Shown: positions 17,202-27,723, counted from the stretch's first letter. The stretch is 64,000 bases of DNA from Sporolituus thermophilus DSM 23256 (GCF_900102435.1 NZ_FNBU01000004.1:78460-142459); one strand, 5' to 3'. Notes: generated from the sequence alone by a model not told the origin. A program made the numbers and translations.

Positions 17202-17771
17202 ATGGGCATTATTTTAGCGTCCGCGTCGCCGCGGCGGCAGGAACTATTGCGGCAGGTAGGGTGTCAGTTCGAGATTGTTGTCAGTGATGTGATTGAGGAT
17301 AACGGACAGCACGTGCCGCCTGCCGAATTGGCGGTAACACAGGCCAAGGCTAAGGCGCTTGACGTAGCGGCCAGGGTGAGCAGCGATCAGGTAGTGATCG
17401 GCGCTGATACCATTGTCGTGCTGGAGGGGCAGGTCTATGGCAAACCTGCCGATGCCGACGATGCCCGGCGCATGCTAACCGACTTGTCTGGCAAGGAACA
17501 TCATGTCATTACCGGCGTGGCTGTCGTCAAGGGCCAAAACATATGGACCGACTTTGCCGTAACCAGCGTCAGGATCCGTAATTTGTCCGCCGTGGAAATT
17601 GAACGCTATATTGCCACTGGTGAACCGATGGACAAAGCCGGCGCTTATGCTATTCAGGGCAAGGGCGCTCTCTTGGTCGAGGGTATCAGCGGTTGCTACG
17701 CCAACGTAGTGGGCTTGCCTCTGGTTACTTTGGCCGGACTCTTGAAAAAAGCAGGCGTTGAATTACTATGA
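17202..17771 (+). CDS. maf: Maf-like nucleoside triphosphate pyrophosphatase
   Basis: 189 residues. The N-terminal ILASASPRRQELLRQVG (phosphate-binding SxSPRR) and GADTIVVLEGQVYGKPADADDARRML are Maf hallmarks. Maf proteins hydrolyse non-canonical dTTP/UTP/CTP analogues and affect septum formation. ATG follows AGGAGGTATCTT. The stop overlaps radC by four bases, a conserved Firmicutes arrangement leading into mreBCD. Confidence 0.95.
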   Translation: MGIILASASPRRQELLRQVGCQFEIVVSDVIEDNGQHVPPAELAVTQAKAKALDVAARVSSDQVVIGADTIVVLEGQVYGKPADADDARRMLTDLSGKEHHVITGVAVVKGQNIWTDFAVTSVRIRNLSAVEIERYIATGEPMDKAGAYAIQGKGALLVEGISGCYANVVGLPLVTLAGLLKKAGVELL

Positions 17772-18466
17772 AAACAACGCTGGATAAACCTTTGTTACTT
17801 AAAGAGCTGCCCGCAGAGGAGCGGCCACGGGAAAAACTGCTGGCCAAAGGTCCTCAGGCTTTAAGCAATGCCGAACTGCTGGCGATCTTGCTCCGCACCG
17901 GCACGAAAAATCAGTCGGTCATGCGTCTGGCTGAAGGACTGCTCGCCATGCAGGATGGTTTGGCTAAGGTTAGCCGGCTTACGGCTCAGGAGCTTAGCAA
18001 GATAAAAGGCATTGGCGCGGCCAAAGCCGTTACGCTTGTCGCCGCCATGGAACTTGGCAAGCGGTTGGCATCGCTCGAAGCCATGCAGCGCGCGGTCATC
18101 AGATCGCCTCAGGACATTCGGGATCTTATGATGCCACGCTTACGCTATGAAACCAAGGAGCACTTTGTCGCTCTGCTGCTGTCGACCAAGAATCATGTTC
18201 TGGCCATGCCGGTTATCTCGGTAGGTAATCTGAACGCTTCGCTGGTTCATCCGCGGGAACTTTTCCGCGAGGCCATCAATCATAGCGCCGCCGCCGTCGC
18301 TCTTGTTCACAACCACCCGAGCGGCGACCCTACTCCCAGCCGGGAAGATATAGAAATTACCAGGAAGATGATCCAGGCGGGCGAGATCTTGGGCATTGCC
18401 GTTCTCGACCATGTAATAATCGGTGACGGCAAGTATGTTAGCCTGAAAGAAAAGGGAATAATATAA
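17768..18466 (+). CDS. radC: RadC/JAB-domain protein
   Basis: 232 residues. It has an N-terminal helix-hairpin-helix (residues about 60-90, TAQELSKIKGIGAAKAVTL) and a C-terminal JAB/MPN metalloprotease-like domain. The zinc motif VHNHPSGDPTPSREDIEITR is near residues 177-196 (HxH...D). Its ATG overlaps the maf stop. The biochemical role remains unsettled in the family; the old DNA-repair label was withdrawn. Confidence 0.94.
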   Translation: MKTTLDKPLLLKELPAEERPREKLLAKGPQALSNAELLAILLRTGTKNQSVMRLAEGLLAMQDGLAKVSRLTAQELSKIKGIGAAKAVTLVAAMELGKRLASLEAMQRAVIRSPQDIRDLMMPRLRYETKEHFVALLLSTKNHVLAMPVISVGNLNASLVHPRELFREAINHSAAAVALVHNHPSGDPTPSREDIEITRKMIQAGEILGIAVLDHVIIGDGKYVSLKEKGII

Positions 18467-18498
18467 TTAGTTTTATGTGTTGATGAAAGGAGTATTAA

Positions 18499-19539
<1,041 letters not shown>

Positions 19540-19553
19540 GGGGGAGGCCCGCG

Positions 19554-20453
19554 GTGCGTTTTTTTCGAAAAAAAGCGGTCCTGTTAACAGTAGCGGTATT
19601 GACCGTCTTTTCGCTGGCCTTCTTCGCTGCCCGCGGCAAATACCAGTTCACCGTTTTGGAGCAAGTGGTGACGACGGTGCTGGCGCCGGTAGAATCACTG
19701 GTGGCCCAAATTGGCTTTAGTGTTCGCCGGGCAACATCCTCTTCCTGGCAGTTGGTGACCGCATATCGCGAAAACCAGCAGCTTAGGGCCGAAATCGAAC
19801 AACTCAGACAAACCAACCTGAACGTGACGGAAATTCTTGCCGAAAACGCACGACTGCGGGCCATGCTCGACTATAAAAAAGGAGCGCCGCAGTTTGATTT
19901 TGTAACGGCGGCAGTGATCGCGCGCGATCCGGGCACATGGACAAATGTGATTGTTATTAACCGCGGGGCAGCCGATGGCCTGACCAAGGACATGCCGGTC
20001 GTCACGCCGCGAGGACTGGTAGGCAACGTTGTCCAGGTGTACCAAACGACGGCCAAGGTACAGCTTATTTTAGACCCGCGCAGCGCTGTCGGCGCCATGG
20101 TGCAGCGACCCGAATCACGGGTAGCGGCTATTGTCGAAGGGACCGGCGCCAATCCGCTGGCGCCCCGCATGGTTAACCTGGCCCGCGATGCCGATATTAT
20201 TAAAGGTGATAAAATTATTACCTCCGGTTTTGGCGGTATTTACCCCAAGGGGCTTTTGATTGGCGAGGTTACTGACATCGTCAACGAAGAAGGCGGGCTG
20301 TTAAAATATGCTATCTTGAAGCCGGCTGTCGATTTTGATAGACTAGAAGAGGTTATGGTAATCGTCCGTTCTCGCGAACCCGTGCCTGCTATGCCGGCGC
20401 CGTCGCCTGCCGGAAAAAGCGCGCCTGCGACGCCGAAAGGAGCGGGAGGATGA
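19554..20453 (+). CDS. mreC: Cell shape-determining protein MreC
   Basis: 299 residues from GTG 19554. One N-terminal helix (about 8-27) is followed by a coiled coil (about 65-105, QQLRAEIEQLRQTN) and the MreC beta-domain (NRGAADGLTKDMPVVTPRGLVGNV). The C-terminal tail is rich in alanine and proline. It bridges MreB to extracytoplasmic PBP2. The stop overlaps mreD by four bases. Confidence 0.95.
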   Translation: MRFFRKKAVLLTVAVLTVFSLAFFAARGKYQFTVLEQVVTTVLAPVESLVAQIGFSVRRATSSSWQLVTAYRENQQLRAEIEQLRQTNLNVTEILAENARLRAMLDYKKGAPQFDFVTAAVIARDPGTWTNVIVINRGAADGLTKDMPVVTPRGLVGNVVQVYQTTAKVQLILDPRSAVGAMVQRPESRVAAIVEGTGANPLAPRMVNLARDADIIKGDKIITSGFGGIYPKGLLIGEVTDIVNEEGGLLKYAILKPAVDFDRLEEVMVIVRSREPVPAMPAPSPAGKSAPATPKGAGG

Positions 20454-20944
20454 GGACGCTCATATGGTCGGGGCTTATTCTGATTGCGATAATTTTTCAG
20501 GCGGCCGTGGTCCCGCTCATTGCCTATAAGGGAGTGCGGCCCGATTTACTTCTGATTATTGCCGTTTCCACCGGTCTGCTCTTGGGCAAAGAACAGGGAG
20601 TGGGCGTCGGTTTTTTTGCCGGCCTGGTCCAGGACTTGGCGTCAGGCAATATCTTTGGACTTAATACGCTGGCCAAAATGGCGGCCGGTTATGTGGCCGG
20701 TCTGGCGGAACGCAAGGTCTTTAAAGAAAACGTCCTGCTGCCGGTGCTGGCTACCGTCGCCGCTACCCTGTTTCACGGCGCTATCATTGTGGTGCTGCTT
20801 GCCGGTTTGGGGTATAAGGTCGATATTGCGGCGGCTTTTATTTATAACTTTTTACCGCAACTTGCGTATAATGTAGTTTTGGCCATTCCTGTCCATCTGC
20901 TGGTGGTTCGCGTCAGCCGGATTGGCAATTCTCCCCGCGCCTGA
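20450..20944 (+). CDS. mreD: Rod shape-determining protein MreD
   Basis: 164 residues with five or six membrane helices. The YKGVRPDLLLIIAVSTGLLLGKEQGVGVGFFAGLVQDLASG motif (about 23-64) is the MreD signature. Translationally coupled to mreC. Confidence 0.93.
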   Translation: MRTLIWSGLILIAIIFQAAVVPLIAYKGVRPDLLLIIAVSTGLLLGKEQGVGVGFFAGLVQDLASGNIFGLNTLAKMAAGYVAGLAERKVFKENVLLPVLATVAATLFHGAIIVVLLAGLGYKVDIAAAFIYNFLPQLAYNVVLAIPVHLLVVRVSRIGNSPRA

Positions 20945-20982
20945 TTAAGCGGGGGTTTTTGGTTAGAAAGGAGGGGTGTTGG

Positions 20983-22815
20983 GTGCTGGTCAAACGGATT
21001 AACCACCGCTTTGACGTGCTGGCGATAATCATTATCCTGGTGTTCGTCGCGCTTGTCAGTCGTCTGGCATTTTTGCAGGTGGTACAAGGTAAATATTACG
21101 AGCAACTGGCAGACGGCAACCGTATCCGGCTTATTCCTATTATGGCCCCCCGCGGCATTTTCTATGACCGTAACGGGATGACGCTGGTATCCAACCGCCC
21201 CGGTTTTACCGTATCGCTCTTGCCGATTACCGGGCCTGTGCCGCCGGAAGTAGTGGACAAGCTGGCCGGGATTTTGGGGATGAAGCGGGAAGAAATTGAG
21301 ACCAAAATAAAACAGCACACCGGCACCTTTGAACCCATCCGCATCAAGACCGATATTGGCCCGGAAATCGTGACGAAAATCGAGGAGCGGCGCAGTGAGC
21401 TTCCCGGTGTGGTAATCGAGATCCAGCCTGTCCGCAACTATGTTTATAACGAACTCGGCGCGCATGTTTTCGGCTATGTCGGCGAGATCAACGATACGGA
21501 ACTGGAAAAAAAGAAAGCCGAAGGCTATAAAATCGGCGACATTATCGGCAAAGCCGGGTTGGAACGGGTGTATGACCGTCAGTTGCGCGGGGTTGACGGC
21601 GGCGGCCAGGTAGAGGTTGACGTAACCGGCCGGCCGGTACAGATTTTGGGCAAAAAAGATCCGGTCCCGGGCAACAATCTTGTTTTGACTCTCGATTACC
21701 GGGTACAAAAGGCGGCCGAAGCTGCTATTGACGAACAGCTTAAATATCTGCAGACCAAGACCGAATATATTAACGCGAAAGCGGCGGCGGCCGTGGTAAT
21801 GAACCCGAAAACAGGCGAGATTATAGCCATGGTCAGCCGGCCGGCCTTCAATCCTAATCTGTTTAACGGCGGTATCTCGGCTAAAGACTGGAAGGCGATT
21901 AACGAAAATCCCTTTGACCCGATGACGAATAAGGCTATTTCCGGGGAATATCCGCCTGGTTCAACTTTTAAAATCGTGACCGGGGCAGCCGCCCTGGAAC
22001 TGGGAAAAGTTACGCCTGAGGAAAAAATTCTGGACACCGGCAAACACTGGCTCATTCCCAAAGGCAACGCAATGGGCGAGGCCCTTGGCTGGATTAACTT
22101 TAAGGAAGCGTTATCCAAGTCGGACAACGTATATTTCTACGAGATGGGCAACCGGCTTGGCATCGACAATCTGGAGAAGTACGCACGGATGTTTGGCCTG
22201 GGTGCTCCCACCGGTATAAACCTGCCCGGCGAAATGGACGGGCTGGTGGCCAACCGCCGTTATAAGGAAAAAGTATACGGCGAAGACTGGTACTTATCTG
22301 AAACTTTTGATGCGGCCATTGGTCAGGGTTTTCAATTGGCGACGCCGCTGCAATTAGCGATGCTTATCAGTGAAGTGGCTAATGGCGGTTATCGCTACCG
22401 GCCTTATCTGGTAAGCAAAATTACCGGGCCGGACGGAAGTGTTATCAAAACCTTTCAGCCTGAAGTCGTAGGCAAGGTCGAGCTTTCGCCGCAGACGCTG
22501 GGCCTGATCCGCGAGGCGCTGAGCGAGGTGGCCAAGGAAGGTGGTACGGCCGGGGAAGTCTTCCGCGATTTCCCGATCACCATTGCCGGCAAGACAGGGA
22601 CGGCGGAAAACCCCCATGGCGACGACCACGGCTGGTTTGTGGCCTACGCGCCTTATGAAGACCCGCGGGTCGCCGTGGCGATAATTGTGGAACAGGGCGG
22701 CTTCGGCGCTTCCTCCGCCGTGCCCATTGCTAAGAAAATCTTTGAGGCGGCCTTTAACCTAAATCAGCCGCCGAGCGAGGAACAGCGCGTGTATCAACCG
22801 CATACCGCCTTATAA
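20983..22815 (+). CDS. mrdA: Penicillin-binding protein 2 (elongation transpeptidase)
   Basis: 610 residues from GTG 20983, with AAAGGAGGGG 7 bases upstream. The TTG at 20959 lies before that site and is rejected. It has one N-terminal helix, then the dimerisation domain and a transpeptidase domain. The catalytic motifs are SxxK in PPGSTFKIVTG, SxN in SKSDN and KTG in AGKTGTAEN. It crosslinks peptidoglycan with RodA during elongation. Confidence 0.95.
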   Translation: MLVKRINHRFDVLAIIIILVFVALVSRLAFLQVVQGKYYEQLADGNRIRLIPIMAPRGIFYDRNGMTLVSNRPGFTVSLLPITGPVPPEVVDKLAGILGMKREEIETKIKQHTGTFEPIRIKTDIGPEIVTKIEERRSELPGVVIEIQPVRNYVYNELGAHVFGYVGEINDTELEKKKAEGYKIGDIIGKAGLERVYDRQLRGVDGGGQVEVDVTGRPVQILGKKDPVPGNNLVLTLDYRVQKAAEAAIDEQLKYLQTKTEYINAKAAAAVVMNPKTGEIIAMVSRPAFNPNLFNGGISAKDWKAINENPFDPMTNKAISGEYPPGSTFKIVTGAAALELGKVTPEEKILDTGKHWLIPKGNAMGEALGWINFKEALSKSDNVYFYEMGNRLGIDNLEKYARMFGLGAPTGINLPGEMDGLVANRRYKEKVYGEDWYLSETFDAAIGQGFQLATPLQLAMLISEVANGGYRYRPYLVSKITGPDGSVIKTFQPEVVGKVELSPQTLGLIREALSEVAKEGGTAGEVFRDFPITIAGKTGTAENPHGDDHGWFVAYAPYEDPRVAVAIIVEQGGFGASSAVPIAKKIFEAAFNLNQPPSEEQRVYQPHTAL

Positions 22816-22831
22816 GCATAGCGGCATATGA

Positions 22832-22870
22832 AAACGGAAAAAGGGGCCAGGCGCGCCCCTTTTTCCGTTT
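22832..22870 (+). terminator. Rho-independent terminator after mrdA
   Basis: 15-bp perfect stem AAACGGAAAAAGGGG (22832-22846) with CCCCTTTTTCCGTTT (22856-22870). Confidence 0.88.
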
Positions 22871-22905
22871 CCGGCAGGAATATTTCGTCTGGGCCGCGAA
22901 TTTAA

Positions 22906-22934
22906 TTGCAGAGATTCAGTGTATATGGTAAAAT
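22906..22934 (+). promoter_or_regulatory. Predicted sigma-A promoter of minCDE
   Basis: TTGCAG at 22906-22911, 17-bp spacer, TAAAAT at 22929-22934. The -10 is only 12 bp from the minC start codon, so the 5' leader would be very short. Confidence 0.55.
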
Positions 22935-22946
22935 TTGGGAGAGAAT

Positions 22947-23561
22947 ATGGCGGAAACTGTAGTATTTAAAGGTACCAAGGGTGGTCTTAGACTGCTCTTT
23001 GATGAAACAGAAGATTTTGCCGTCGTCTTACAGCAGTTAGCCGCAAAGCTGGAGCAGGCAGCCGCATTCTTTACCGCCGGCGCCAGCATTGCCGTCCCGG
23101 CGGCAGCAACATTCATGCCTGAGCAGCGGCAGCAGCTCCGCGACCTGTTGGCCCGGTATGGTTTGATCATGGCCGAACCGGACGAACTAGCGCCGACCAA
23201 GCGGGAAGAGGCGCCGCTACCCGCTGGCCAGGACAAGCCGTCAGTACTGGTGATCGGCAAGACGCTGCGCGGCGGTCAGAAAGTGGAATATGAGGGCGCC
23301 ATTATTGTGGCCGGTGATGTAAATCCGGGCGCCGTCGTCATTGCCGGCGGCGATATAACCGTTCTCGGCGCCTGCCGGGGCGTTGCCCATGCGGGCGCTT
23401 ACGGTAACCGGCAGGCAACCATTACTGCCGACCGGCTTATGGCCACACAACTTAGAATTGCCGATTTAATAGCCCGTGCGCCTGATCAGCTGGAAGAGCC
23501 GCAGTGTCCGGAGCGGGCGCGCATCGTGGGCGAAGCGGTAATTATTGAGCCAGCCAATTAG
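22947..23561 (+). CDS. minC: Septum site-determining protein MinC
   Basis: 204 residues from ATG 22947 with GGGAGAG upstream. The N-terminal MinC domain (about 1-100) and C-terminal beta-helix domain are separated by a linker at about 70-85. The C-terminal motif GGDITVLGACRGVAHAGAYGN is diagnostic. It inhibits FtsZ at sites selected by MinD/MinE. It opens the three-gene minCDE operon. Confidence 0.95.
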   Translation: MAETVVFKGTKGGLRLLFDETEDFAVVLQQLAAKLEQAAAFFTAGASIAVPAAATFMPEQRQQLRDLLARYGLIMAEPDELAPTKREEAPLPAGQDKPSVLVIGKTLRGGQKVEYEGAIIVAGDVNPGAVVIAGGDITVLGACRGVAHAGAYGNRQATITADRLMATQLRIADLIARAPDQLEEPQCPERARIVGEAVIIEPAN

Positions 23562-23578
23562 TGACGAGGAGGAATTAG

Positions 23579-24370
23579 ATGGGAGAGGTCATTGTTATAA
23601 CATCAGGCAAAGGCGGCGTTGGCAAGACGACGACTACCGCTAACCTGGGAACAGGCTTTGCCCTTCAGGGTAAGCGGGTCGTACTTGTTGATGCAGATAT
23701 CGGCCTGCGCAACCTGGATGTGGTAATGGGCCTGGAAAATCGTATCGTCTACGATTTGGTCGATGTCACCGAGGGCAACTGCCGGCTAAAGCAAGCGTTA
23801 ATCCGCGACAAGCGTTATGAAACGCTGTATTTGTTGCCGGCGGCCCAGACCCGGGATAAAACGGCGGTGAGTCCAGACCAAATGAAGCAGTTGTGTCAGG
23901 ATTTGGCGCAGGACTTTGACTATGTAATCATTGACTGTCCTGCCGGCATTGAACAAGGCTTTAAGAATGCCATTGCCGGCGCTGACCGGGCGATTATTGT
24001 GACTACGCCCGAAGTTTCGGCGGTACGGGATGCCGACCGTATCATCGGTCTTTTGGAAGCCGAAGGCAAACACAATCCTAAGCTCATTATCAACCGGATC
24101 CGGCCCCATATGGTGAAAAAGGGCGACATGATGGATATTGACGACATCATCGAAATTCTGGCTATCGACCTTTTGGGCATTATTCCCGAAGATGAGTATA
24201 TCGTTATTTCCACGAATCGCGGGGAGCCCGCGGTGGCCAATCCGGCTTCCCTGGCCAGCACGGCTTACAAAAATATCGTCCGGCGGCTAATGGGTGAAAA
24301 TGTGCCGCTAATGACATTGGAAGCCGAGGAAGGGTTTTTCGGCAAACTGAAAAAAATTTTCGGCCTGTAA
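23579..24370 (+). CDS. minD: Septum site-determining ATPase MinD
   Basis: 263 residues. The deviant Walker A GKGGVGKTTTTANLG is at residues 10-24, and DADIGLRNLDVVMGLENR follows. The C-terminal amphipathic membrane-targeting helix EEGFFGKLKKIFGL is intact. It recruits MinC to the membrane. Confidence 0.97.
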   Translation: MGEVIVITSGKGGVGKTTTTANLGTGFALQGKRVVLVDADIGLRNLDVVMGLENRIVYDLVDVTEGNCRLKQALIRDKRYETLYLLPAAQTRDKTAVSPDQMKQLCQDLAQDFDYVIIDCPAGIEQGFKNAIAGADRAIIVTTPEVSAVRDADRIIGLLEAEGKHNPKLIINRIRPHMVKKGDMMDIDDIIEILAIDLLGIIPEDEYIVISTNRGEPAVANPASLASTAYKNIVRRLMGENVPLMTLEAEEGFFGKLKKIFGL

Positions 24371-24388
24371 GGTTAGGAGGGGAGCGGC

Positions 24389-24670
24389 GTGTTTGAGTTG
24401 TTGCAGAAAGTGTTCGGCAAAGAGACGGGTGGGTCAAAGGACATCGCGAAAGAACGGCTGCGGTTGGTGCTGGTCCACGATCGGGTCAACGTTTCGCCAC
24501 AGTTTATGGAAGTTTTGAAAGAGGACATGATTAAGGTTATCTCCAATTACATGGAGATTAACGAACGGGAAATGGAAGTTCAGCTTACCCATACCAACAG
24601 TTCGGTAGCATTGGTGGCCAATATTCCTGTTAACCGTATGAAACGCAGCGCTTTGATGCCCGAGCCATAA
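24389..24670 (+). CDS. minE: Cell division topological specificity factor MinE
   Basis: 93 residues from GTG 24389. The N-terminal membrane/anti-MinD part is followed by the dimer domain: ERLRLVLVHDRVNVSPQFMEVLKEDMIKVI. MinE produces pole-to-pole oscillation of MinCD. It starts 18 bp after minD. Confidence 0.94.
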   Translation: MFELLQKVFGKETGGSKDIAKERLRLVLVHDRVNVSPQFMEVLKEDMIKVISNYMEINEREMEVQLTHTNSSVALVANIPVNRMKRSALMPEP

Positions 24671-24695
24671 AAGCAGGGGTAGCCCTGCTTTTGTC
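24669..24695 (+). terminator. Rho-independent terminator after minE
   Basis: 10-bp stem AAAAGCAGGG / CCCTGCTTTT with a GTAG loop. It starts at the minE stop codon. Confidence 0.85.
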
Positions 24696-24709
24696 ACTTT
24701 AAGTGCGCC

Positions 24710-24738
24710 TGGACGACGGCGGCGTTTGGGATTATAAT
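24710..24738 (+). promoter_or_regulatory. Predicted sigma-A promoter of rodA
   Basis: TGGACG at 24710-24715, 17-bp spacer, perfect TATAAT at 24733-24738. Confidence 0.6.
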
Positions 24739-24773
24739 ATAACCGAAATTTGTTTAAGATAAGGAAAATAGGA

Positions 24774-25880
24774 ATGTTAAACCGTCGTTTACTGAAAAAT
24801 CTCGATTACACGGTTATCACCGTGACCGTGCTGCTGATCATGATTAGTTTGGTCATCATTGGCAGTGCCACCCATATTAATACGCCGAGCGAGGACCGTT
24901 ATTGGTATGTGCAGCGCCAGGGCTTGTTCGCCCTTATTAACTTCGTGTTAATTTTTATCATGCTCCATTTCGACTACAAGGTGCTAAGCAAGTATGCCAA
25001 TATCCTGTACGTCTTCAACCTGGTCATGCTGCTGGCGGTCATGTTTGTCGGCACTTCCGCCCTCGGCGCCCAGCGTTGGATTCAAATCGGGCCGATTACC
25101 CTGCAGCCCTCCGAATTTTCAAAACTGATTATGATTATTTGCCTGGCGCATATGCTGGATAAGCGCATGAATAAGCTTAACACTTTCAAAGACATTATTC
25201 CCGTCTTTATCTTTGTGGGCGTCCCCTTTCTCCTGGTGCTCAAGCAGCCTGACCTCGGCACGTCCCTCGTCTTTCTGGCCATTCTGTTCGGGATGCTTTT
25301 TATAGCCGGTATCAGCATTAAGCACTTGCTGGCCATTTTTGGCGCCGGCGCCGCCTTTATGCCGATTTTTTGGCATTTTCTCAAAGACTATCAGAAAAAG
25401 CGGCTCATTGTCTTTATGGACCCCAGCGTTGACCCGCTCGGGTCGGGTTACCACATTATCCAGTCCAAGATTGCCATCGGCTCCGGCATGCTCTTTGGCA
25501 AAGGTCTTTTTGCCGGTACGCAGAGTCAGCTTAACTTTTTGCCCGAAAACCATACCGACTTCATTTTTGCCGTCATTGGCGAAGAACTGGGGTTTGTCGG
25601 TGCCGTTGCCATTCTTCTGCTGTATTTTATTCTCCTGTATCGCGGCGTGAAGATTGCCGCCGCCGCCAAGGATAACTTTGGTACGCTGCTGGCGGCCGGT
25701 ATCACGTCAATGCTGACTTTCCACGTACTTGTCAACGTAGGTATGACGGCGGGCATCATGCCGGTGACCGGTATTCCGCTGCCGCTGATGAGCTATGGGG
25801 TAAGTTCGCTTACCACCAACCTAATGAGTATTGGTCTCTTGCTAAATATCTATATGCGGCGACAGAAAATCCTCTTTTGA
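24774..25880 (+). CDS. rodA: SEDS peptidoglycan glycosyltransferase RodA
   Basis: 368 residues from ATG 24774 (AAGGAAAATAGG upstream). The in-frame TTG at 24750 would begin inside the leader and lacks a site. About ten membrane helices are present. FtsW/RodA/SpoVE signatures are GAQRWIQIGPITLQPSEFSKL near residue 97 and AVIGEELGFVGA near residue 270. It polymerises glycan strands with PBP2. Separated from mrdA by minCDE. Confidence 0.95.
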   Translation: MLNRRLLKNLDYTVITVTVLLIMISLVIIGSATHINTPSEDRYWYVQRQGLFALINFVLIFIMLHFDYKVLSKYANILYVFNLVMLLAVMFVGTSALGAQRWIQIGPITLQPSEFSKLIMIICLAHMLDKRMNKLNTFKDIIPVFIFVGVPFLLVLKQPDLGTSLVFLAILFGMLFIAGISIKHLLAIFGAGAAFMPIFWHFLKDYQKKRLIVFMDPSVDPLGSGYHIIQSKIAIGSGMLFGKGLFAGTQSQLNFLPENHTDFIFAVIGEELGFVGAVAILLLYFILLYRGVKIAAAAKDNFGTLLAAGITSMLTFHVLVNVGMTAGIMPVTGIPLPLMSYGVSSLTTNLMSIGLLLNIYMRRQKILF

Positions 25881-25882
25881 CT

Positions 25883-25918
25883 AAAAGAGTGCACAATTAG
25901 GCTTGTGCACTCTTTTGT
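25883..25918 (+). terminator. Rho-independent terminator after rodA
   Basis: 14-bp perfect stem AAAAGAGTGCACAA / TTGTGCACTCTTTT with a 6-nt loop. Confidence 0.88.
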
Positions 25919-25988
25919 TATATTTAAACGGCTTTGTCATATATATTGCATAAGAACTTATTTTCCGCATGCAGGTGGAGGGATGGCG

Positions 25989-26717
25989 ATGGCAAAGCTG
26001 TGGCATAGATGGAAAAACCGCTGGGACAGCAGGGACTATCATTGGCAGTACCGTGATGACGAAGTGGATTACGGCTGGCTCAAACGCACGGCGGTGGCAA
26101 CACTTATTTTTTCCGTTGTCTACATCGCCCATGTTTCCGAGACGGTAGTCGGCAGATTGGTAGATGACGGCATCCGCTACATCCTTGCTACGGAAACGGA
26201 TTTTGCCTATCTTGCCGACCGGTTGGCAAACTACGCGCCACACGGGTTTGACACGACGGTGCTCAAACGGGTCCAGACGACTGTTTCCCGTCCGGCCGAT
26301 CCGCTCTTGTATATGAGTAAGCCCGTGGACGGTAACATTGTTGCTCCTTTTGGCTGGCGGACCCACCCGGTGCTCAAACAGCAAATGCTGCATGAAGGCA
26401 TTGATATCGAAGCGCCGCTGGGGGCCAGCGTTAAGGCGGCAGCGCCAGGCAAGGTAAAAATGGTTACGGACAGCGCCCAATACGGCCGGGTGGTCATTAT
26501 CGAACATAGCCAGGAAGTGGAAACGCTTTACGGGCATTTAGGCGAAGTGCTTGTAAAACCAAATGAACCGGTCAGCCAGGGCCAGGTAATCGCCCGAGTG
26601 GGCAAAACCGGCATCACGGCCGGGCCGCTTTTGTACTTTGAGGTCAGGGAAAAGGGCAAACCGGTAGATCCGCTGACACGGCTTAAAGGAACATACCCGG
26701 ACAAAGAGGGGAAGTGA
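25989..26717 (+). CDS. spoIVFA: SpoIVFA-like M23 endopeptidase-domain protein
   Basis: 242 residues from ATG 25989 (GGAGG at 25977-25981; a further ATG at 25983 is too close). One membrane helix is near residues 37-56. A C-terminal LytM/M23 domain starts near residue 115 (GNIVAPFGWRTHPVLKQQMLHEGIDIEAP). The HxxxD and later HxH pattern is partly replaced (YGHLGEV), so activity is uncertain. It lies directly before a SpoIVFB homologue, as in Bacillus, where SpoIVFA restrains SpoIVFB until pro-sigma-K processing. The name rests on synteny plus domain. Confidence 0.8.
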   Translation: MAKLWHRWKNRWDSRDYHWQYRDDEVDYGWLKRTAVATLIFSVVYIAHVSETVVGRLVDDGIRYILATETDFAYLADRLANYAPHGFDTTVLKRVQTTVSRPADPLLYMSKPVDGNIVAPFGWRTHPVLKQQMLHEGIDIEAPLGASVKAAAPGKVKMVTDSAQYGRVVIIEHSQEVETLYGHLGEVLVKPNEPVSQGQVIARVGKTGITAGPLLYFEVREKGKPVDPLTRLKGTYPDKEGK

Positions 26718-26721
26718 CAGT

Positions 26722-27597
26722 TTGCGGGCCGGCAAAGTAGCAGGCGTACAGTTAATCCTTAATAATTGGTTCTTACTGTTGATGGCTTTATTTGCTGCTG
26801 CCGGCATGCTAGGCAAAGCGCTGGTGGTGTTTGTCGCGGTTTTGTGGCACGAGACGGCCCATGCCCTGGTGGCGCACCAGCTGGGCTATCGCGTGCGGGA
26901 GATCGAACTGCTGCCGTTTGGGGGGGTTGCCCGTATCGACCGGCTGGGGGAAGCCGCGGCGGCGAGCGAACTTTGGATTGCCGCGGCCGGGCCGCTGTCC
27001 AGTCTTGTTGTGGCCGGCCTTTTAGCTATGGGGCGCACGGCATGGCCAGCCTGGGCGGAGGAACTTACCTTCTGCCTCCACGTGAACTTAACCTTGGCCA
27101 CTTTTAATCTCTTGCCGGCTCTGCCGCTCGACGGCGGCCGCATCTTGCGGGCGCTGCTCAGTAAAGGGCGTGATTACGGCCAGGCGACAGCGGCAGTCGT
27201 CAGGCTGGGCAAACTTATCAGCTTGGGACTAGTAGCGGCCGTGGCTTTTGACTACTTTGTCCACCAGAGTATTAATCTCACCTTTCTTATTGCCGCCGTG
27301 TTTTTATACGCCGCCGCCAAGGCAGAAACTTCTGCTGCCAGTTTCCGCATAATGCGGGTGCTGGCCGGTAAAAAGGCCGAACTGACGGCGCGGGGGGTGT
27401 TGCCCACCGTTCACTTCACGGCGGTGGCGGGTGCGGCTGCCCGCGACGTTGTCCGCCTTTTTGGTCCGGAGCAATATCATATTGTGCTCATTGTTGATGA
27501 TACCTTCCGCTTGCGCGGCGCCCTCACCGAGACAGAGGTGTGGGAAGCGTTGCCAGAGCATGGAATGTACGCTAAAATCGGTGATTTTTTATCTTAA
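26722..27597 (+). CDS. spoIVFB: SpoIVFB-like M50 intramembrane metalloprotease
   Basis: 291 residues from TTG 26722 (GAGGGGA upstream). It has membrane helices with the zinc motif H-E-T-A-H (in LWHETAHALVAHQLG, about residues 41-54). The distal metal/catalytic motif LPLDGGRILRALL (about 134-146) gives the essential Asp. The C-terminal 100 residues resemble a CBS-like regulatory domain. In sporulating Firmicutes this protease cleaves pro-sigma-K in the mother-cell membrane. Four bases separate it from the M23 gene. Confidence 0.87.
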   Translation: MRAGKVAGVQLILNNWFLLLMALFAAAGMLGKALVVFVAVLWHETAHALVAHQLGYRVREIELLPFGGVARIDRLGEAAAASELWIAAAGPLSSLVVAGLLAMGRTAWPAWAEELTFCLHVNLTLATFNLLPALPLDGGRILRALLSKGRDYGQATAAVVRLGKLISLGLVAAVAFDYFVHQSINLTFLIAAVFLYAAAKAETSAASFRIMRVLAGKKAELTARGVLPTVHFTAVAGAAARDVVRLFGPEQYHIVLIVDDTFRLRGALTETEVWEALPEHGMYAKIGDFLS

Positions 27598-27622
27598 TCC
27601 TGCCGCGTTTGGCAGGATTTTT
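27596..27622 (+). terminator. Rho-independent terminator after spoIVFB
   Basis: 9-bp stem AATCCTGCC / GGCAGGATT with a GCGTTT loop and a T tail. It overlaps the stop codon. Confidence 0.82.
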
Positions 27623-27723
27623 GCATGGGGCGGAGAAGCTAAGGTTGCATTCAGGAAGTAATGCCCCTTTATGGGCAATACTATGGCAAAAAGGCGATAT
27701 TTTTCTTGCTTTGGAGGTAACCG